Counted from the stretch's first letter, positions 43,553 through 52,813 are shown. The stretch: 64,000 nt of DNA from Streptomyces sp. 3214.6 (GCF_900129855.1 NZ_LT670819.1:8122001-8186000); one strand, 5' to 3'. Notes: generated by a model not told the origin, from the letters alone. Translations and numbers: made by a program.

Positions 43553-44944
43553 ATGAGCAGAGCCGAACAGCCGTCCCGCAGAACGGTCCTCGCCGCCGCG
43601 GTCGTCGCCGCGACGGCAGGGGGCTCGGCCCCGACCGCCACGGCCGCCGACAGGGGCGCCGACGAAGCCGCCGCCACCGCGGACATGGGGGACGCCGAAT
43701 CGGCCCCCGCCCGATCCGTCGACTACCGCGCCTGGACCACATACGCCGACTGGCGGGCCGGCACCGCCAAGGGCGCCCGAGCGGTGGCGGGCGTCCGCCC
43801 CGGAGTCGCCGTCGCGACCCCGCTCGGCACCGTCGGCTACACCGACCCGCACACCGGGACGACCGCGTCCTGGGAGTACGCGACCTGGACGTCCCCGCTG
43901 CACAGGCTCGCCGTCCCCTCGACCGAGGTGATCGCCTCCTGGAACGCGAGCACCCCGGCCGGGACCTGGCTCCAGGTCGAGCTGAGGGGCACCTACTCCG
44001 ACGGCGCGGACACCCCCTGGTACGTGATGGGCCGCTGGGCCTCCGGCGACCAGGACATCAAGCGGACCTCGGTCGACGGCCAGAAGGACGGCAGGAGCAC
44101 CGTCGGGACCGACACCCTCGCGATCGACGACGCCTCGACGGGCCTGCGCCTCACCTCCTACTGCCTGCGTCTCACCCTGTACCGCCGCCCCGGCACCGGC
44201 CTCACCCCGACGGTGTGGCGACTGGGCGCGATGGGCTCCGCCGTCCCGGACCGCTTCACCGTCCCCGTCTCCGCGCCCGGCCTCGCGCGCGAGCTGACCG
44301 TCCCGCGCTACTCGCAGGAGATCCACCGGGGCCAGTACCCCGAGTACGACAGCGGCGGCGAGGCCTGGTGCAGCCCCACCTCCTCGCAGATGATCATCGA
44401 GTACTGGGGCGGCCGCCTCACCCCGGAGCAACTGGCCTGGGTCGACCGCTCCTACGCCGACCCGCAGGTGTGCCACGCGGCGAGACACACCTACGACCAC
44501 CAGTACGCCGGCTGCGGCAACTGGCCGTTCAACGCCGCCTACGCGGCCACCTTCAAGGACCTCCAGGGCGTGGTCACCCGGCTCTGCTCCCTCACCGACC
44601 TGGAGAGACTCATCGCGGCCGGGATCCCGGCCGTGACCTCCCAGTCCTTCCTCAAGGAGGAGCTCACCGGAGCGGGGTACGGCACCGCCGGACACCTGAT
44701 GACCGTGATCGGCTTCACGGCCGGGGGCGATGTGATCGCGGGCGATCCGTTCTCGGCGGACGACAGTGCGGTGCGGCGCGTGTACCGGCGGCGGGAGTTC
44801 GAGAACATCTGGCTCAGGACCAAGCGGTACAACGCGAGCGGCAAGGTCGTCTCCGGTTCCGGGGGCGTCTGCTACCTCTACTTCCCGGCGCGTCCGACCG
44901 CGCCCCAGTGCACGGCCCTCACGGCGGTGGGCGTGCCCGTGTGA
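43553..44944 (+). CDS. Tat-exported C39-like cysteine peptidase
   Basis: 463-residue secreted protein. The N-terminus PSRRTVLAAAVVAATAGGSA is a twin-arginine signal. After a long beta-rich region the C-terminal papain-like C39 domain has the active Cys in GGEAWCSPTSSQMIIEYWGG (about residue 284), His in AGHLMTVIGF and Asp in GDPFS. Such proteins are exported peptidases or cell-wall-associated enzymes of unknown target. The start is ATG 43553. It is divergent from the uridine-kinase-like gene. Confidence 0.88.
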   Translation: MSRAEQPSRRTVLAAAVVAATAGGSAPTATAADRGADEAAATADMGDAESAPARSVDYRAWTTYADWRAGTAKGARAVAGVRPGVAVATPLGTVGYTDPHTGTTASWEYATWTSPLHRLAVPSTEVIASWNASTPAGTWLQVELRGTYSDGADTPWYVMGRWASGDQDIKRTSVDGQKDGRSTVGTDTLAIDDASTGLRLTSYCLRLTLYRRPGTGLTPTVWRLGAMGSAVPDRFTVPVSAPGLARELTVPRYSQEIHRGQYPEYDSGGEAWCSPTSSQMIIEYWGGRLTPEQLAWVDRSYADPQVCHAARHTYDHQYAGCGNWPFNAAYAATFKDLQGVVTRLCSLTDLERLIAAGIPAVTSQSFLKEELTGAGYGTAGHLMTVIGFTAGGDVIAGDPFSADDSAVRRVYRRREFENIWLRTKRYNASGKVVSGSGGVCYLYFPARPTAPQCTALTAVGVPV

Positions 44945-45036
44945 GGAAGGTCTCGGCCGCGAAAGCCCCGACGGGTGGCAAGGTGGACGGATCGGTGGGG
45001 GGAATCCACCCGGACGTCCGACCTCAGCGAGACACC

Positions 45037-45177
45037 ATGACCGCACAGACAGCCACCACCGCCCGCGCCCGCACGGGCGGCCCCGACGCCGACGGCCCCA
45101 AGGTCCTCGAGCACGTCATGGGCTGGGTCCTCGTCGCGGTCGTCGCGATGCTGGTCACCCAACTCGGACTGCTCTGA
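45037..45177 (+). CDS. SCO1431 family small membrane protein
   Basis: A 46-residue protein starting at ATG 45037: a Thr/Ala-rich N-terminus (MTAQTATTARARTGG) and one C-terminal membrane helix (HVMGWVLVAVVAMLVTQLGL). It matches what I remember as the SCO1431 family of tiny streptomycete membrane proteins. The function is unknown. It lies between the C39-like peptidase and a TetR gene, the same neighbourhood as in S. coelicolor as I recall. Confidence 0.8.
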   Translation: MTAQTATTARARTGGPDADGPKVLEHVMGWVLVAVVAMLVTQLGLL

Positions 45178-45187
45178 CGGGTGTGAC

Positions 45188-45215
45188 TTGACGCACGGTT
45201 GACCTGACATACTGC
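45188..45215 (+). promoter_or_regulatory. Candidate promoter TTGACG-N16-TACTGC for the TetR gene
   Basis: Hexamers at 45188-45193 and 45210-45215, about 37 bases before the TTG start of the TetR gene. Confidence 0.4.
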
Positions 45216-45251
45216 GGATGTCCCGCCGACCGCCCGAGACCAGGGTCGAAA

Positions 45252-45911
45252 TTGAATATCAGCGAACAGCGCGAAGTTGCCCGTCCCCGGGCACGCGGCA
45301 CCGAGCGTTCACTGGCGCGCCGCGCCGAACTCATCTCCATCGGACGGAAGTTGTTCGCCGACACGTCCTACGACGCGCTGTCGATGGACGACATCGCCCG
45401 GCAGGCGCACGTCGCCAAGGGGCTGATCTACTACTACTTCCAGTCCAAGCGCGGCTACTACCTGGCGATCATCCAGGACTCCGTCGCCGACCTGGTCTCC
45501 TTCGCGGCGAGCGGCCTCGAACTGCCGCAGGTGGACCGGGTGCACCGCACCATCGACAGCTATCTGCGCTACGCGGAGCACAACCAGGCCGCCTACCGGA
45601 CGATCGTCAGCGGCGGCGTCGGCTTCGACACCGAGGTGCACGCGATCCGGGACGGGGTGCGCGCGGCGATCGTGGCGACCATCGCCGAGGGCGCGTACGG
45701 CCGCGGCGACATCCCGCCGCTGCCCCGCATGGGCCTGCTCTCCTGGGTGTGCAGCGTCGAGGGAGCCACTCTCGAATGGATCGACCGCCCCGGACTCTCC
45801 CGCGAGGTCATGGGCGACCTGCTGGTGAAGACCCTCGGCGGCTCCCTGCGTGCCATCGAGGAACTCGACCCCTCCTTCCCGGCCCCGAAACCGGCCCGCC
45901 GCGAGGACTGA
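45252..45911 (+). CDS. TetR family transcriptional regulator
   Basis: 219 residues. The N-terminal HTH is ALSMDDIARQAHVAKGLIYYYFQSKRGYYLAII (about residues 42-74), with the TetR recognition helix VAKGLIYYYF. The C-terminal ligand domain ends in a flexible Pro/Lys/Arg tail. The start is TTG 45252 with AGGG upstream; no earlier start is available. It precedes an acyl-CoA dehydrogenase and probably controls fatty-acid-like catabolic genes nearby. Confidence 0.9.
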   Translation: MNISEQREVARPRARGTERSLARRAELISIGRKLFADTSYDALSMDDIARQAHVAKGLIYYYFQSKRGYYLAIIQDSVADLVSFAASGLELPQVDRVHRTIDSYLRYAEHNQAAYRTIVSGGVGFDTEVHAIRDGVRAAIVATIAEGAYGRGDIPPLPRMGLLSWVCSVEGATLEWIDRPGLSREVMGDLLVKTLGGSLRAIEELDPSFPAPKPARRED

Positions 45912-46017
45912 CGCAGGTCCTTGCCTCTCCTTTGTGCTGCTCCCCGTGCGGCGACGACGTCCCGCGCGCATACTCACAGCGCGAGGCCGTCGGCCGGCCA
46001 GGGAGGAGGAGGCCGCC

Positions 46018-47190
46018 ATGCCCGAGCGCGCGCCGACGCCGGTGGACCGGCCGCTGCCCACGGCCGAGGCCCGGGACCTCATGACCCTCGTCCGTGACCT
46101 CGCCCGCCGCGAGGTCGCGCCGCGGGCAGCGCAGGAAGAGGAGGCCGGCCGCTTCCCGCGCGAGCTGTTCACCCTTCTGTCCGCATCGGGGCTGCTCGGT
46201 CTGCCGTACGACTGCGCGTACGGCGGCGGCGGGCAGCCCTACGAGGTCTACCTCCAGGTCCTCGAAGAGCTCGCCGCGGCCCGCCTCACCGTCGGGCTCG
46301 GCGTCAGCGTGCACACCCTGGCCTCCTACGCCCTCGCGGCTCACGGCACGCGCGAGCAGCGGGCCGCGCATCTGCCCGCCATGCTCGGCGGCGGGCTGCT
46401 CGGGGCCTACTGCCTGTCCGAGCCGTCCTCCGGCTCGGACGCGGCCGCGCTGCGGACCAGGGCCGTACGGGAGGGCGACAACTGGGTGATCACCGGAACC
46501 AAGGCCTGGACGACGCACGGCGGGATCGCCGACTTCTACACCCTCATGGCCCGCACCGGCGGCGAGGGCGCCCGGGGGATCACCGCGTTCCTGGTGCCCG
46601 GCGACGCCGCGGGCCTGAGCGCCGCGGCCCCCGAGCGGAAGATGGGACTCAAGGGCTCGCCCACCGCCCAGGTCCACTTCGACGGTGTACGGATCCCCGA
46701 CGCGCGCCGCATCGGCGACGAAGGGCAGGGCTTCGCGATCGCCCTGGCCGCGCTGGACTCCGGGCGGCTCGGCATCGCCGCCTGCGCGGTCGGCGTCGCC
46801 CAGGCGGCCCTCGACGAGGCCGTCGCCTACGCGAGGCAGCGGCGGCAGTTCGGGCGGCCGATCGCCGACTTCCAGGGACTGCGCTTCCTGCTCGCCGACA
46901 TGGCGACCCGGATCGAGGCGGGCCGGGCGCTCTACCTCGCGGCCGCGCGGCTGCGGGACGCCGGCCGGCCCTTCGCCCGGCAGGCCGCCATGGCCAAACT
47001 CCACTGCACCGACGCCGCCATGCAGGTCACCACGGACGCCGTCCAGGTCCTCGGCGGATACGGCTGCACCGCGGACTTCCCGGTCGAGCGCTACCTGCGC
47101 GAGGCCAAGGTCCTGCAGATCGTCGAGGGCACCAACCAGATCCAGCGGATGGTCATCGCCCGTCACCTGCTGGGTCCGGAAACCCGCTGA
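46018..47190 (+). CDS. Acyl-CoA dehydrogenase
   Basis: FAD-dependent alpha,beta-oxidation of an acyl-CoA, 390 residues. FAD/substrate segments are YCLSEPSSGSDAAAL and VITGTKAWTTHGGIAD. The C-terminal VLQIVEGTNQIQRMVIARHL carries the catalytic base Glu at about residue 370. The start is ATG 46018 behind a very strong GGGAGGAGGAGG. It follows TetR by 106 bases. The last 38 bases overlap a minus-strand small ORF. Confidence 0.95.
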   Translation: MPERAPTPVDRPLPTAEARDLMTLVRDLARREVAPRAAQEEEAGRFPRELFTLLSASGLLGLPYDCAYGGGGQPYEVYLQVLEELAAARLTVGLGVSVHTLASYALAAHGTREQRAAHLPAMLGGGLLGAYCLSEPSSGSDAAALRTRAVREGDNWVITGTKAWTTHGGIADFYTLMARTGGEGARGITAFLVPGDAAGLSAAAPERKMGLKGSPTAQVHFDGVRIPDARRIGDEGQGFAIALAALDSGRLGIAACAVGVAQAALDEAVAYARQRRQFGRPIADFQGLRFLLADMATRIEAGRALYLAAARLRDAGRPFARQAAMAKLHCTDAAMQVTTDAVQVLGGYGCTADFPVERYLREAKVLQIVEGTNQIQRMVIARHLLGPETR

Positions 47191-47437
47191 ACTGTCCGGG
47201 GCGCACCTGCGGGGCCGCCAGGCGCACCCACTCCGGATCGTGGCGCCCCGGCAACGTGCGGCCCCGGTCGGCCCAGACACGCAGCAGGTCACGGTAGATC
47301 GGCGGGTCCTGCGGGGGCGGCGGAGCAGGCGGAGCAGGCAGAGCAGGCTGAACCGATTCCGCACGGACGGGCCGCGGGCGCATGGGGACGAAGAGCGTGC
47401 GGTGACGCCCGGGCGCAGCCGAAGAAATGGGGGTCAT
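47153..47437 (-). CDS. Small hypothetical protein
   Basis: A 94-codon ORF converging on the dehydrogenase gene and overlapping its last 38 bases. The C-terminal half (IYRDLLRVWADRGRTLPGRH, then DPEWVRLAA) has normal third-position bias and looks like a real small streptomycete protein. The N-terminal third is Pro/Ala-rich with poorer codon use. No ribosome binding site is seen for ATG 47437; a shorter start at 47383 is possible. Function unknown, low certainty. Confidence 0.45.
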   Translation of the reverse strand: MTPISSAAPGRHRTLFVPMRPRPVRAESVQPALPAPPAPPPPQDPPIYRDLLRVWADRGRTLPGRHDPEWVRLAAPQVRPGQFSGFPDPAGDGR

Positions 47438-47548
47438 ACCGGGGCAACGCGGAGGTATGACGACAGGTCACCGAAAGATGCGATCGAGCGTCAGTTCGGG
47501 ACGTGCCCCGGTTCCGGGCCGGTACGCATCTGTTCCGCGGGACACACC

Positions 47549-47561
47549 TGACGTACCGTCA
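47549..47561. promoter_or_regulatory. Inverted repeat TGACG-TAC-CGTCA, candidate TetR operator
   Basis: 5-bp arms (47549-47553, 47557-47561) 28 bases before the next gene. The pattern resembles TetR-type sites near lipid-catabolism genes in actinobacteria. Confidence 0.45.
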
Positions 47562-47589
47562 AATCCCTTGCCCCCAGGGAGGTGTGTTC

Positions 47590-48705
47590 ATGGACGACGA
47601 CCGCCCCGTGCCGCTCGACGAGTACCCCGTCCACCAGGTGCCCCTGTCGATGAAGCACGTAGCGACCGGCGACCGCAACGCCTACGACCGCTGCATCTTC
47701 CACGTCCTCGACCACCAGGGGCGAGCCCTGCTGATCGCCGGCCTCGGGGTCTACCCCAATCTCGGCGTGATCGACGCCTACGCCACCCTGCGCGTCGGTG
47801 ATCGCCTGCACGCCGTCCGCGCCTCCGACGCCCTCGGCGAGGACCGTATGCGGCTGGAGGTCGGCCCCCTGCGCGTCCAGGTCGAGCGCCCGCTGCGCGA
47901 CTTCGTGCTGAGCTGCGCGGCGGACCCGGACGACCGCGAAGGACTGTCGTACGAGATCCACTGGTCGGCGGACTTCCCGGCCCTGTGGGAGCCGCACCAC
48001 CAGCAGCGGCGCGGCGGGCGGCTCACGCTGGAGGGGAAGCGGTTCGTGCAGGCGGGCCGGTGCGTGGGATGGCTGCGCGCGGGCGGCGAGCTGACGCGGC
48101 TGACGGCCGGGGCATGGACCGGCACCCGCGACCGCAGCTGGGGCGTGCGGCCCGTGCCCGGTGAGGAGGGCGGGCGGCTCGCCCAGGACCACCTGACCGA
48201 GGGCTTCCACTGGATCTGGTGCCCGGTCCGTTTCGACGACCGCTTCCTGATGGTCATCATGCAGGAAGACGCGGACGGATACCGCTCCCTGAACGACGCC
48301 ACGCTCGTCCGCCCGGGCCGACGCGACCGCCAACTCGGCTGGCCCCAGGCCGAGATCAGCTACCGGCCGGGCACGCGCCACCCGGAGCACGCCCTCATCC
48401 ACCTCGGGGACCTCCGCAATCCGCTGGTGCTCGAGGCGGAGATCCTCACCTCCTCCCCGCTCGCGATCGGCGCCGGCTACCCGCCGGCCGCCGACTGGCA
48501 GCACGGCACCTGGCGCGGCCCCCGCTGGACCGACCGCCGCAGCTACGACCTGTCGAGCCCGCACCCCCTGGCCGGGTACGGGGTGACCGACCACGCCGCC
48601 CGCTTCCGCCTCGACGGCCGGACCGGCCACGGGATCTTCGAACACGGCTCGTTCGGCCGGCACGACCCGAGCGGCTTCACCGGCTTCGACTCGGTCGCGC
48701 CGTAA
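47590..48705 (+). CDS. Conserved protein of unknown function (DUF7064/7065-like)
   Basis: 371-residue protein without a recognised catalytic motif. It appears mainly beta (many short strands with Trp/Tyr/Arg), e.g. CIFHVLDHQGRALLIAGLGVY and TEGFHWIWCPVRFDD. Related proteins are found beside acyl-CoA dehydrogenases and APH-type phosphotransferases in actinobacterial lipid or terpenoid catabolic clusters, exactly the context here. The family number is from memory and may be wrong. The start is ATG 47590 behind AGGGAGGTG. Confidence 0.75.
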   Translation: MDDDRPVPLDEYPVHQVPLSMKHVATGDRNAYDRCIFHVLDHQGRALLIAGLGVYPNLGVIDAYATLRVGDRLHAVRASDALGEDRMRLEVGPLRVQVERPLRDFVLSCAADPDDREGLSYEIHWSADFPALWEPHHQQRRGGRLTLEGKRFVQAGRCVGWLRAGGELTRLTAGAWTGTRDRSWGVRPVPGEEGGRLAQDHLTEGFHWIWCPVRFDDRFLMVIMQEDADGYRSLNDATLVRPGRRDRQLGWPQAEISYRPGTRHPEHALIHLGDLRNPLVLEAEILTSSPLAIGAGYPPAADWQHGTWRGPRWTDRRSYDLSSPHPLAGYGVTDHAARFRLDGRTGHGIFEHGSFGRHDPSGFTGFDSVAP

Positions 48706-48736
48706 GGCAGTCGCAGCTCGGCCCTTTGGAGGTCAC

Positions 48737-49858
48737 ATGGCCACGACACCCCGCCCCCGCCCCCGCCCCCGCCCCCGCACCAGCACCCGCGACCCCGAGG
48801 AGATCGCCGGCCGGCTCACGGTCTGGCTCGCCACCCGTCTGCCCGGCGCCCGAGCCGTCGACGTCACCGTCCCCGCCTCCAACGGGATGTCCAGCGAGAC
48901 CCTGCTCTTCGACATCGCGCATCCGAGGCGGCTTCAACCGCCCTTCCGGGCCTGCGCGTTGAGGCTCGCGGCCGACCCGTCGGCGTACACGGTGTTCCCG
49001 GTGTACGACATGGGCCGCCAGTACCGCACGATGCGCCTGGTGGCCCAGCACACGGACGTGCCCGTGCCGCGCGTGCTCTGGTTGGAGGAGGACCCCGTGC
49101 CGGTCGGCGCGCCGTTCTTCGTCATGCAGCGCATCGAGGGGCGCGTGCCGCCCGACGTCATGCCGTACACCTACGAGGGCAACTGGCTGCACGCGGCGAG
49201 CGACGCCCAGCGCGCACACCTGGAGGCGGCCACGATCGGCCTGTTGGCCCGACTGCACGATCAAGTGCCGCTGAAGGAAGCCGAGTTCCTCACCCTCCCC
49301 GGTGACGGCGACGCCCTCCACCGCCATGTCGAGGCCCAACGCGCCTACTACCACTGGGTCGTCGACAGCCTGCCCCGCTCACCGCTCATCGAGGACGCGT
49401 TCGAGAGGCTCACCGACCTCTGGCCACGCGATCCCGGCACACCGGTACTCACCTGGGGCGACGCCCGCATCGGGAACGTGATCTATGACGGCTTCGAGCC
49501 CGCGGCCGTCCTCGACTGGGAGATGGCGGCCCTCGCCCCGCGCGAGGTGGACCTCGGCTGGACGATCTACCTGCACCGCTTCTTCCACGACCTCACCGTC
49601 GCCTCCGGAGGGCGCGGACTGCCCGGCCTCCTGCGCCGCGAACGCGTCGAGGAACGCTACGCACGGCTCACCGGACACACCCCGCGGGACATGGACTTCT
49701 ACACCCTGTACGCCGCACTGCGGCAGGCGATCGTGATGCTGCGCGTCGCCTACCGGCAGGTGTACTTCGGCGAGGCCGTCGTCCCGGCCGATCCGGACAG
49801 CCTGATCCTGCACCACGGCAGCCTGCGGGCCATGGTGCAGGGCAGCTACTGGAGTTGA
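48737..49858 (+). CDS. Aminoglycoside phosphotransferase-like (APH/ACAD10 type) kinase
   Basis: 373-residue protein kinase-like fold. The catalytic loop is TWGDARIGNV in place of HGDxxxxN, and the metal-binding motif is DWE (LDWEMAAL), both usual for the ACAD10/11-type subgroup that phosphorylates hydroxy-acyl-CoA. With the acyl-CoA dehydrogenase upstream, a role in hydroxylated fatty-acid or terpenoid breakdown is likely. The N-terminus is a PRPRPRPRPR run from a CCCCGC hexamer repeat (48750-48778). The start is ATG 48737 with TTTGGAGG upstream, 31 bases after the unknown gene. Confidence 0.87.
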   Translation: MATTPRPRPRPRPRTSTRDPEEIAGRLTVWLATRLPGARAVDVTVPASNGMSSETLLFDIAHPRRLQPPFRACALRLAADPSAYTVFPVYDMGRQYRTMRLVAQHTDVPVPRVLWLEEDPVPVGAPFFVMQRIEGRVPPDVMPYTYEGNWLHAASDAQRAHLEAATIGLLARLHDQVPLKEAEFLTLPGDGDALHRHVEAQRAYYHWVVDSLPRSPLIEDAFERLTDLWPRDPGTPVLTWGDARIGNVIYDGFEPAAVLDWEMAALAPREVDLGWTIYLHRFFHDLTVASGGRGLPGLLRRERVEERYARLTGHTPRDMDFYTLYAALRQAIVMLRVAYRQVYFGEAVVPADPDSLILHHGSLRAMVQGSYWS

Positions 49859-49886
49859 GCCGGTGAAGCGAGCGCGGAAACGACGC

Positions 49887-50351
49887 TCAGGCGGCGACGC
49901 GGCGCAACGTCGGCACGCGCATCGGGCGTGAAGCCGGGCCACCGACGTGCGAGAAGGGCTGCGTACGCCAGTCCAGCCCCTGAGGGAGCGTCAGCAGGAG
50001 CGCGGTGTCCTGCTCCTGGGGCTCCACGGACTCGTCCGCGGGCCGGGCCTCGGATGCCGCGCGCCCCGTCCCCGCGCAGACCGTGAGCCCGAACGGGTTC
50101 CACGGCGAGGCGCACAGCGCGTGCTCCGGCAGGCTCTCCTCGTCCGCCAGCAGCGCGATGGGCTGCGCGCAGTCCGGGCAGATCACCCGGTACATCTCGA
50201 AGGTGTCGTACGCGTCGAAGTCGTCGGCCTCGTCGGCGTCGAAGCTGTCGGAGTAGTCCAGGTCGGCGGGTTCGACGCCCTCCGGCTGGGGCTCGACGAC
50301 CGACTGGAGCCGCTTGGGCGCGGTGCGACCAGGGCGCTTAAGACTCTGCAT
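49887..50351 (-). CDS. Conserved hypothetical protein with paired cysteines
   Basis: 154-residue protein. An acidic Asp/Glu/Tyr-rich N-terminal part (about residues 20-52, DLDYSDSFDADEADDFDAYD) precedes a possible zinc site, VICPDCAQPIALLADEESLP followed by two later cysteines (ALCAS, VCAGTG). The start is ATG 50351 with GAGGGGGAGAATCCC upstream. Unknown function; typical of Streptomyces-specific proteins. Divergent from the Lrp gene. Confidence 0.75.
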   Translation of the reverse strand: MQSLKRPGRTAPKRLQSVVEPQPEGVEPADLDYSDSFDADEADDFDAYDTFEMYRVICPDCAQPIALLADEESLPEHALCASPWNPFGLTVCAGTGRAASEARPADESVEPQEQDTALLLTLPQGLDWRTQPFSHVGGPASRPMRVPTLRRVAA

Positions 50352-50567
50352 GGGATTCTCCCCCTCGGGCTGGGCCGTGAAGGCACTGCGGCCTCGACCA
50401 CAGCAAGCACTTCCCACCCCGTCTCGGCGGTAATCACGAGGGCATCACGAAGCCTTGACGAGTGCTGTGGCATTCGTCACATGCCGCATGCAGGTGCCGG
50501 GTGCCGCTCTCTCGTAAACCGGCTATGAGCTGGGGTGCATAGGTATACGCGGAGATCAGGCGCACTG

Positions 50568-50573
50568 TAGGTT
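50568..50573 (+). promoter_or_regulatory. Candidate -10 element TAGGTT, leaderless start for the Lrp gene
   Basis: TAGGTT ends 8 bases before the ATG at 50582, and there is no Shine-Dalgarno, so a leaderless transcript is likely. The -35 region is poor. Confidence 0.4.
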
Positions 50574-50581
50574 CTTGCGTC

Positions 50582-51022
50582 ATGGAGGAGCTGGACCGAC
50601 AAATCGTGCAGCTGCTCGTCAAGGACGGGCGGATGAGTTACACCGATCTGGGCAAGGCCACGGGCCTGTCCACGTCGGCCGTGCACCAACGAGTGCGCCG
50701 GCTGGAACAGCGCGGCGTCATCCGTGGGTACGCGGCCGTCGTCGACCCCGAGGCCGTCGGGCTGCCCCTGACCGCCTTCATCTCGGTGAAACCCTTCGAC
50801 CCCAGCGCCCCCGACGACATCGCCGACCGGCTGGCCGGCGTACCCGAGATCGAGGCCTGCCACAGCGTGGCCGGTGACGAGAACTACATCCTCAAGGTGC
50901 GCGTGGCCACCCCGCACGAGCTGGAGGAGTTGCTCGGACGGCTCCGGGCACTCGCGGGGGTGTCGACGCGGACGACGGTCGTTCTGTCCACCCCCTACGA
51001 GGCCCGGCCGCCGCAGATCTGA
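50582..51022 (+). CDS. Lrp/AsnC family transcriptional regulator
   Basis: 146-residue feast/famine regulator. The HTH is DGRMSYTDLGKATGLSTSAVHQRVRRLEQRG (about residues 15-45) and the RAM domain follows with AFISVKPFDPSAPDDIADRL. It begins at ATG 50582, apparently without a leader. An amidohydrolase gene follows 49 bases later in the same direction and may be co-transcribed. Confidence 0.93.
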   Translation: MEELDRQIVQLLVKDGRMSYTDLGKATGLSTSAVHQRVRRLEQRGVIRGYAAVVDPEAVGLPLTAFISVKPFDPSAPDDIADRLAGVPEIEACHSVAGDENYILKVRVATPHELEELLGRLRALAGVSTRTTVVLSTPYEARPPQI

Positions 51023-51071
51023 GGGGTCCCCCGTGCCGGGCGGCCGGGGGAGAGGCGCGAGACTGTTGCGC

Positions 51072-52673
51072 ATGAGTGAGCGCGCCCCCCAGTCGAAGAC
51101 CGTCCTGCTCCGCCGAGGAGAGGTCCACAGCCCCGCCGACCCGTTCGCGACCGCGATGGTCGTCGAGCGCGGCCAGGTCGCCTGGGTCGGCTCCGAGGGC
51201 GCCGCCGACGCCTTCGCGGACGGCGTCGACGAGGTGGTCGACCTGGACGGCGCCCTCGTCACCCCGGCGTTCACCGACGCCCATGTGCACACCACCTCCA
51301 CCGGCCTCGCGCTGACCGGCCTCGACCTGTCCAGTGCTCCCTCCCTGGAGGCCGCCCTCGCCCGCGTGCGGGACTTCGCGGCGGCCCGACCGCAGGACAA
51401 GGTGCTGCTCGGGCACGGCTGGGACGCCTCCCGCTGGCCCGGCGGCCGTCCCCCGACGCGAGCCGAACTCGACACCGCCACCGGCGGCCGTCCCCTGTAT
51501 CTGTCCCGCATCGACGTCCACTCGGCGGTCGTCACCACGGCCCTGCTGGACCTCACCCCCGGCCTCGTCGCCCCGGACGGCCCGCTCACCGCCGACGCCC
51601 ACCACGTCGTCCGCGCCGCCGCGTTCGCAGCCGTGACGCCCGCACAGCGCACCGAGGCCCAGCGGGCCGCCCTCGCGCACGCCGCCTCCCTCGGCATCGG
51701 CTCCGTCCACGAGTGCGCCGGCCCCGAGATCTCCTCCGAGGACGACTTCACGGACCTGTTGCGGCTCGCCGCCGAGGAGAGCGGCCCGCGGGTCGTGGGC
51801 TACTGGGCCGAGCAGGATGTCGACAAGGCACGGCAGCTGGGCGCGCTCGGCGCCGCCGGCGACCTGTTCGTCGACGGGGCCCTCGGCTCGCACACCGCCT
51901 GTCTGCACGCCCCGTACACCGACGCCGGACACACCGGCGCCGCCTACCTGGGCGCCGCCGAGGTCGCCGCGCATGTGACGGCCTGCACCGAGGCCGGCCT
52001 CCAGGCGGGCTTCCACGCCATCGGGGACGCCGCCGTGACCGCCGTCGTGGAAGGCGTGCGGGCCGCCGCGGAGAAGGTCGGCCTCGCCCGGATCAGGGCC
52101 GCCCGCCACCGCGTGGAGCACGCCGAGATGCTCACACCCGAGACGATCGCCGCCTTCGCCGAGCTCGGCCTCACCGCCTCCGTCCAGCCCGCCTTCGACG
52201 CCCTGTGGGGCGGCGAGGAGGGCATGTACGCCCAGCGTCTCGGCGCCGAGCGGGCCCGCACCCTGAATCCCTTCGCGGCCCTCCTGCGCGCCGGTGTTCC
52301 GCTCGCCTTCGGCTCCGACAGCCCGGTCACCCCTCTCGACCCGTGGGGCACGGTCCGCGCCGCCGCCTTCCACCGCACGCCCGGGCACCGCGTCTCCGTA
52401 CGCGCCGCGTTCACGGCCCACACGCGCGGCGGCTGGCGGGCGGTCGGCCGCGACGACGCGGGCGTCCTGGTTCCGGGCGCCCCCGCCGACTACGCGGTCT
52501 GGCGTACGGAGGAACTGGTCGTCCAGGCCCCCGACGACCGGGTCGCCCGCTGGTCCACCGACCCTCGTTCAGGCACCCCTGGACTGCCCGATCTGACCCC
52601 CGGCGCCGACCTCCCGGTATGCCTTCGGACGGTGGTGGGCGGCCGGACCGTGTTCGTGCGGCCGAGCGAGTGA
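51072..52673 (+). CDS. YtcJ-like metal-dependent amidohydrolase
   Basis: 533-residue amidohydrolase-superfamily enzyme. The metal-binding HxH is in TPAFTDAHVHTTSTGLALTG (about residue 75), with later histidines in GFHAIGDAAV and RHRVEHAEML, and the catalytic aspartate in FGSDSPVTPLDPWG. This subgroup (YtcJ) hydrolyses amide or cyclic amide bonds; the substrate is unknown. The start is ATG 51072 behind a weak site. It follows an Lrp regulator, which may link it to amino-acid metabolism. Confidence 0.9.
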   Translation: MSERAPQSKTVLLRRGEVHSPADPFATAMVVERGQVAWVGSEGAADAFADGVDEVVDLDGALVTPAFTDAHVHTTSTGLALTGLDLSSAPSLEAALARVRDFAAARPQDKVLLGHGWDASRWPGGRPPTRAELDTATGGRPLYLSRIDVHSAVVTTALLDLTPGLVAPDGPLTADAHHVVRAAAFAAVTPAQRTEAQRAALAHAASLGIGSVHECAGPEISSEDDFTDLLRLAAEESGPRVVGYWAEQDVDKARQLGALGAAGDLFVDGALGSHTACLHAPYTDAGHTGAAYLGAAEVAAHVTACTEAGLQAGFHAIGDAAVTAVVEGVRAAAEKVGLARIRAARHRVEHAEMLTPETIAAFAELGLTASVQPAFDALWGGEEGMYAQRLGAERARTLNPFAALLRAGVPLAFGSDSPVTPLDPWGTVRAAAFHRTPGHRVSVRAAFTAHTRGGWRAVGRDDAGVLVPGAPADYAVWRTEELVVQAPDDRVARWSTDPRSGTPGLPDLTPGADLPVCLRTVVGGRTVFVRPSE

Positions 52674-52782
52674 TCTCCCGGGGTGGCGCGGGGAGGATCA
52701 CCCGTCCGCCCGTCGTCGCGCGACCTGCGTCTCCGCTCCGCTGACCAGGGCATTGGTGAAATACCCGCAGGTCGAACGGCTG

Positions 52783-52813
52783 TTGACAGCCGACGGCGGA
52801 AGGCCGGTAGGTT
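52783..52813 (+). promoter_or_regulatory. Candidate sigma-HrdB promoter TTGACA-N19-TAGGTT
   Basis: The only perfect TTGACA that I noted in a gene-free region. The spacer is long (19 bases), and the TAGGTT -10 hexamer fits TAxxxT. Confidence 0.45.

Noticed and set aside
48750..48778. CCCCGC hexamer repeat as a regulatory element
   Set aside because: It lies within the kinase coding region and simply encodes a Pro-Arg run at the N-terminus.
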